Source: Endotrypanum monterogeii
Taxonomy: Eukaryota > Euglenozoa > Kinetoplastea > Trypanosomatida > Trypanosomatidae
Length of the DNA: 64,000 bases
Assembly (NCBI GenBank): GCA_000333855.2
Contig: CM007340.1
Location: 184,261-248,260, forward strand
Reading direction: 5' to 3'
Part shown: positions 60,325-64,000 of the stretch, piece after piece
How positions within the stretch are numbered: position 1 is the stretch's first letter
Layout: the number at the start of each line of letters is the position of its first letter
Notes under the pieces: generated by a model
What the model was told of the DNA's origin: nothing
Database searches by the model: none
Seen by the model: only the letters and a program-made list of their open reading frames with translations
Position numbers and translations under genes: made by a program

Positions 60325-62864
60325 ATTTCTACCCACCCCATTGACATATATTCCCCGCTGGGTGGCGTTGTCAAGTATTGTATTAGGTCGATCAACGAGA
60401 GCAATTAAAGCTCAAGAAAGGCATCCTATTTGGGGTGAAAAATACGTACTCATCTTCTTTGACGCTTTTTTATACAGCCAGTGCGGTTGTGGCTGCACGA
60501 GAGCGCCTCCTCCCTGACTTTATCGTTTTCTCTGTACACTCTCTGTAGTTTTTGGCTATGCGTTGCTTCCATCGTGTCCTCAGGAGCTGAACCCCCTTTT
60601 TTTTCCTGCTCGCTCTCGGCACTTCCCCCTCCCCCCCTCTTCCCCCATTCCTCCTCGGACCTACACCGATACACACAGTCATGCTGTCACATTTTTATCT
60701 TGTTCTCTCATTTGTTTTTCGTTTTTCTTTTTCCGTTCGCCTCCTGTTGCTCGTTCTCCCTGTTTTTTTTTTTCGTCCTCTTTCTTTCTCACCCCTCTCC
60801 CCTCCCCTTTCCTGTGCGCTCATACCCGTATAAATTAGCACTTGCAAACGTGTACCGCGTGTACGTCAGTATCCCCTCTTCCCCCTCTTTTATCTGTATC
60901 TCTTTTTTTTTTTTCTGTTGTTAGTCAGACCAGTTTTGTTTCTTTTGTGCGTGCGTGTGTGTGTCTATGTGTGTGTCTGTGTCTGTGTGTCTGTGTGTGT
61001 TGTTCGGAGGAGGAAGAGGACGGGGGGGTCAAAGAAATGGAGCTTCGTAGAGGTGACTTTGAACTCAACGGCCGCTGTTAAGCGCACGAGTCGAAGCGTG
61101 GTTTTTATTCGAGGGTCCGCTGTACGCAGATGCGTTCCTAGGCAGATGTGACTGTTCATGTGTGCTCTTGTATTATCCTTTCTTTTTCGTCAGACGCTGT
61201 TGACAGCGTCTTTACAGGACTGGTGAGGGTGAGTGTGTGTGTGTGTGTGTGTATGTGTGCGTGTCTGTTGGTGTGCATATGCATACTAAGAGCCTGCCTG
61301 GGTGTCGGTGACCAAGCGCCCCTGCCCACCGCCTCGTGAGCCTCTCCTGCAAATAAAGACCTACACAAATGGACACGCTGACACTCTACCCTATTTTTTC
61401 ATTTTGTTATATTTATCCCCCTCTCACGCTTTTTTTATTCACGTACTTCTCTTGTCTCATTTAAACACGAGATGATGTTCCCTCTTCCCGTTTTTGCCCT
61501 CTTCAATTGCTTGTATGCTCCCCACTCCTACTGCCTACCTACACCGACACAAAACCAAAAAAAGCAAAAAAAAATGTTCTCTCGTTTTTTTTTTCCATCT
61601 CATCACAGTACATGTTCGTCGTGTTACCGTGATGCGCTTTCTTCTTCTAAGATTATCATTTATTTCCTTTGTATTTGCACTCGATCTTTTTTTTTTCCGT
61701 CTTGGCTTGCGTTTTGCTTCCTGTGTCTTCCTCCTTTCGCTCACACGCTCACTCACAAGAGCGCGTGTACATTTTTTTACACTCTTGTTGACGGAGAATT
61801 TTCAAAAGAAAGAATAAGGCTCAAATGCGAAACGGGGGCACTGCCCCGCCCCACACACTAATCCATACACGCACGAAGGACTTGAGCAACATCACACGAC
61901 AGCATGAACATCCGCTTATCCCAAACTTGCTCCATTATTGACCTTTTCATTTGTTTTGACTTCCCTCCTGCGTGTATCTGTTTTTTTTTTCCGGCTTAGC
62001 TCATTTCCGGCTTCGCTTCTGTTGTCGAGCACGCGCTGCTTTTCTCCCCCATCTCCCTTTCAGATATTTTTCTCAGGAGGGAGTTTTCCCTTCAGCTTCT
62101 CGAGTTTTTTTTTCATATATATATATATATATATATATATTTGTATACATTTGCTGTTGTTGCCCCCCTCCCTTTGTTTGAAATGAATTTTTTTTTGTAG
62201 GGGGCTCGCTCTTTCGCTTGGTGAAGATGCCTTTATTTCTCTCCATTTCTCTTTCACCCATTTCGTTTACTTTTCTGGTGTGTGTCGCGGGTGTGTGTGC
62301 TCCACGAATGCCCTCGGCCTCTTCAGATTCATTCGCGTTCGATTTCGTTTTTTTTTTTCTTGTTTTCTCATTCACGAGTTTATTATCTGCCCCCCCCTCC
62401 CTCACCCGCTCGTCCTCCTCCCTCACTTCCCCCCTTTTTTCTCCTCTCCCTCGCCACTGTGCGCTCACAATGTTGTTCACGTCTTTGTTGTGGTATTTGC
62501 TGGATCCCCCCTCTCATCCTTTATTTTGTCCTGTTTCGTGCTCCACCTGTCTCTGTGTGTGTGTGTGTGTGTAGAGGAATATCCTGAGCTCCGTTTGCTG
62601 GGCGAGGGGGGGGGCAGGTGGATGCGTGCTTGGGTATGGATCACCTGCATGAGGGCATTCCTGAGCGGGTGGACTGCTTTCGGGGGCTTTGCAGGCAAAG
62701 GAAACAAAGAAGACGAGGCTGACTGCAGGGCATCCTGGTGTGCTGTGGGATAGAGGTCGTCTCAGCACAGGGGATAAACAGCTTCAAGAAAAAGAAACTC
62801 CAGCCAGGTGCGGGGAGGTCGATGGTCGCAGTGCACCGGGGTTGGTGCCAAAACATAAGCGAAG

Positions 62865-62899
<35 letters not shown>

Positions 62900-64000
62900 C
62901 TTGTCGAGAGTTGTTGACGCTTTGGTTGCTCTCATTACCGCTGCCACTGACCCCCTCCCCTCCCCTTGCATCCCTGTACTCCACCATTTCCCAATGTCCA
63001 TGTGCGTTTCTTTCGGAAGCGCTTGTTTTTGGTGAAGTAGGTTTCATTCATGTACACCTGCACGCGCGCACACACATGCAAATCCGCGTGCTCCCTTTCT
63101 GCCTGCTCCTCTTTCGCGCCGGCTCACCACCTCTCACAGTCACTGAGATACGTACCGGTGTTGACCTCTCACAGCTTTACAGGAATCATCAGCGTCTTCC
63201 ATTTAAAAAAAAAAATCAAAGACGGAAAAAACCTGTAGATTTTTTGTTGTCCCTCCCTCCCTCCCTCCTTCCTATTTTCGAGCTCAACTCTTTCGTGGCC
63301 GCTCTTGATGTTCCTCATTCCTCCCTATCAATGCATGTATTCCAATTCACGAGTGGCTTCACGCACGCCCACATCGTCTTTTTTTTTATTCATTGCATAT
63401 ATGTGTTTCGGTGGAGGGTGTAGGTGTGTAGCGCAATAGAAAGAACGTGCGCAGTCCTCCTCGCTAAAAAAACAAAAAAAAGTCAACCTGCATGCACATG
63501 CGTGCGACTTAGGATGTGTTGGCGGAAGCGAGTAACAAAAAAAAAGTAAAGGTATGAGCCTGTGAGGAAGAAAGAGAAGGGGGGGAGGTAGTGAAAAAGA
63601 AGACGCACGGATGCACTTGCAAGCGTGACACATCTATTTCAGCGCCACACCGCCCTCCCTCCCTTTTTCTGCTTTTGGTGACGATCCCCGGGTCGAGGGA
63701 TACTGCTTAATCTAGTGGACAGTCGAACCCCTCACTGCATGGTGGTAATAGTGAAAAAAAAAAAGGATAATGAAACGTCAGGCTTAGTTGTGTCGCATAG
63801 AGGGTGCATACACTGCCGGGTTACTTGAGGGTCTGCACACGATGGTATACAACCCTTCTCATTCACTCAGTAGAACTTGAGTCTACCCACAATGTAGCAG
63901 AGAGAGAGAAGCGGGGGAGGGGGACAGATCGTGCGAAAAAGTAGGGCACTTAATTTAAAATACCTTATCATGCCATGTTTGTCCGCTTGCTATATATATA
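60325..64000 (+). other. 3.7 kb gene-free region to the window end
   Basis: No convincing gene was found on either strand. It contains C/T-rich stretches, (GT)n near 60951-60996 and 61231-61250, an 8-bp GC-rich hairpin at 61192-61211 (AGACGCTG, loop TTGA, CAGCGTCT), (TA)n at about 62116-62140 and 62868-62895, and a (TA)n beginning at the last bases. The next gene must start beyond the window. Confidence 0.6.

Noticed and set aside
63671..63740. Possible tRNA-like segment with GGGTCGAGGG and CGAACCCCTC
   Set aside because: The two parts do not give a cloverleaf with correct spacing, and the B-box consensus is not met.
1..64000. CRISPR arrays
   Set aside because: The many short repeats are homogeneous microsatellites without unique spacers, and the genome is eukaryotic.
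1..64000. tRNA, 5S rRNA or spliced-leader RNA genes
   Set aside because: I scanned spacers for B-box-like GGTTCGA and the conserved spliced-leader start and saw no convincing match. Small nucleolar RNAs cannot be excluded by eye.

Overview
This is a 64 kb piece of a trypanosomatid nuclear chromosome, most like Leishmania or a close relative (Leishmaniinae). The evidence is that every convincing gene lies on the + strand without introns, genes are separated by kilobase-scale spacers full of (CA)n, (GT)n, (TA)n and poly-pyrimidine tracts, good polypyrimidine-AG trans-splice acceptors precede many ATGs, and the window holds an ingi/L1Tc-type 5' signature and SIDER-like dispersed repeats. I cannot name the species.

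Layout (all +): a 5'-truncated type I DnaJ (3-1340); CTP synthase (2265-4055); a two-TM low-complexity membrane protein (6515-9067); a MORN-repeat protein (10708-11895); a membrane-anchored protein with an SMP/TULIP-like lipid-transfer domain (12824-14650); a terminal uridylyltransferase resembling MEAT1/TUT4 (15970-17190); a large FG-GAP/beta-propeller protein split by a frameshift (18395-23258); an unknown 1174-aa protein (25333-28857); a kinesin whose motor domain is split by a frameshift (30803-34323); a complete 2.1 kb non-LTR retroelement (35343-37476); a short Rrp5-like HAT-repeat protein (37834-40050); the PP2A scaffold subunit A (41420-43216); a probable mitochondrial protein (45310-46053); a Hikeshi/OPI10 homologue (47558-48205); and a 1315-aa protein with a long Q/M/A-rich, prion-like region (53528-57475). 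The last 6.5 kb has no convincing gene. Two near-identical ~530 bp dispersed repeats lie at 46477-47036 (broken by ten Ns) and 59797-60324.

The genes are not a functional operon. They look like part of one polycistronic transcription unit, with individual mRNAs released by trans-splicing and polyadenylation. The roles are mixed: pyrimidine synthesis, mRNA 3' uridylation, rRNA processing, phosphatase scaffolding, motor transport, protein folding and nuclear import of Hsp70.

The most unusual object is the retroelement at 35343-37476. It starts with an HDV-like ribozyme fold matching the ingi/L1Tc 5' signature, is flanked by a 10-13 bp target-site duplication, ends in poly(A), and encodes an array of about nine C2H2/C2HC zinc fingers plus a Cys/His knuckle, but no endonuclease or reverse transcriptase. 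It looks like a non-autonomous but protein-coding retroposon. Other points of interest are a perfect 15-bp hairpin (29361-29397), a 36-bp perfect palindrome (5145-5180), microsatellites inside predicted 5' UTRs, and very long spacers around the Q-rich gene.
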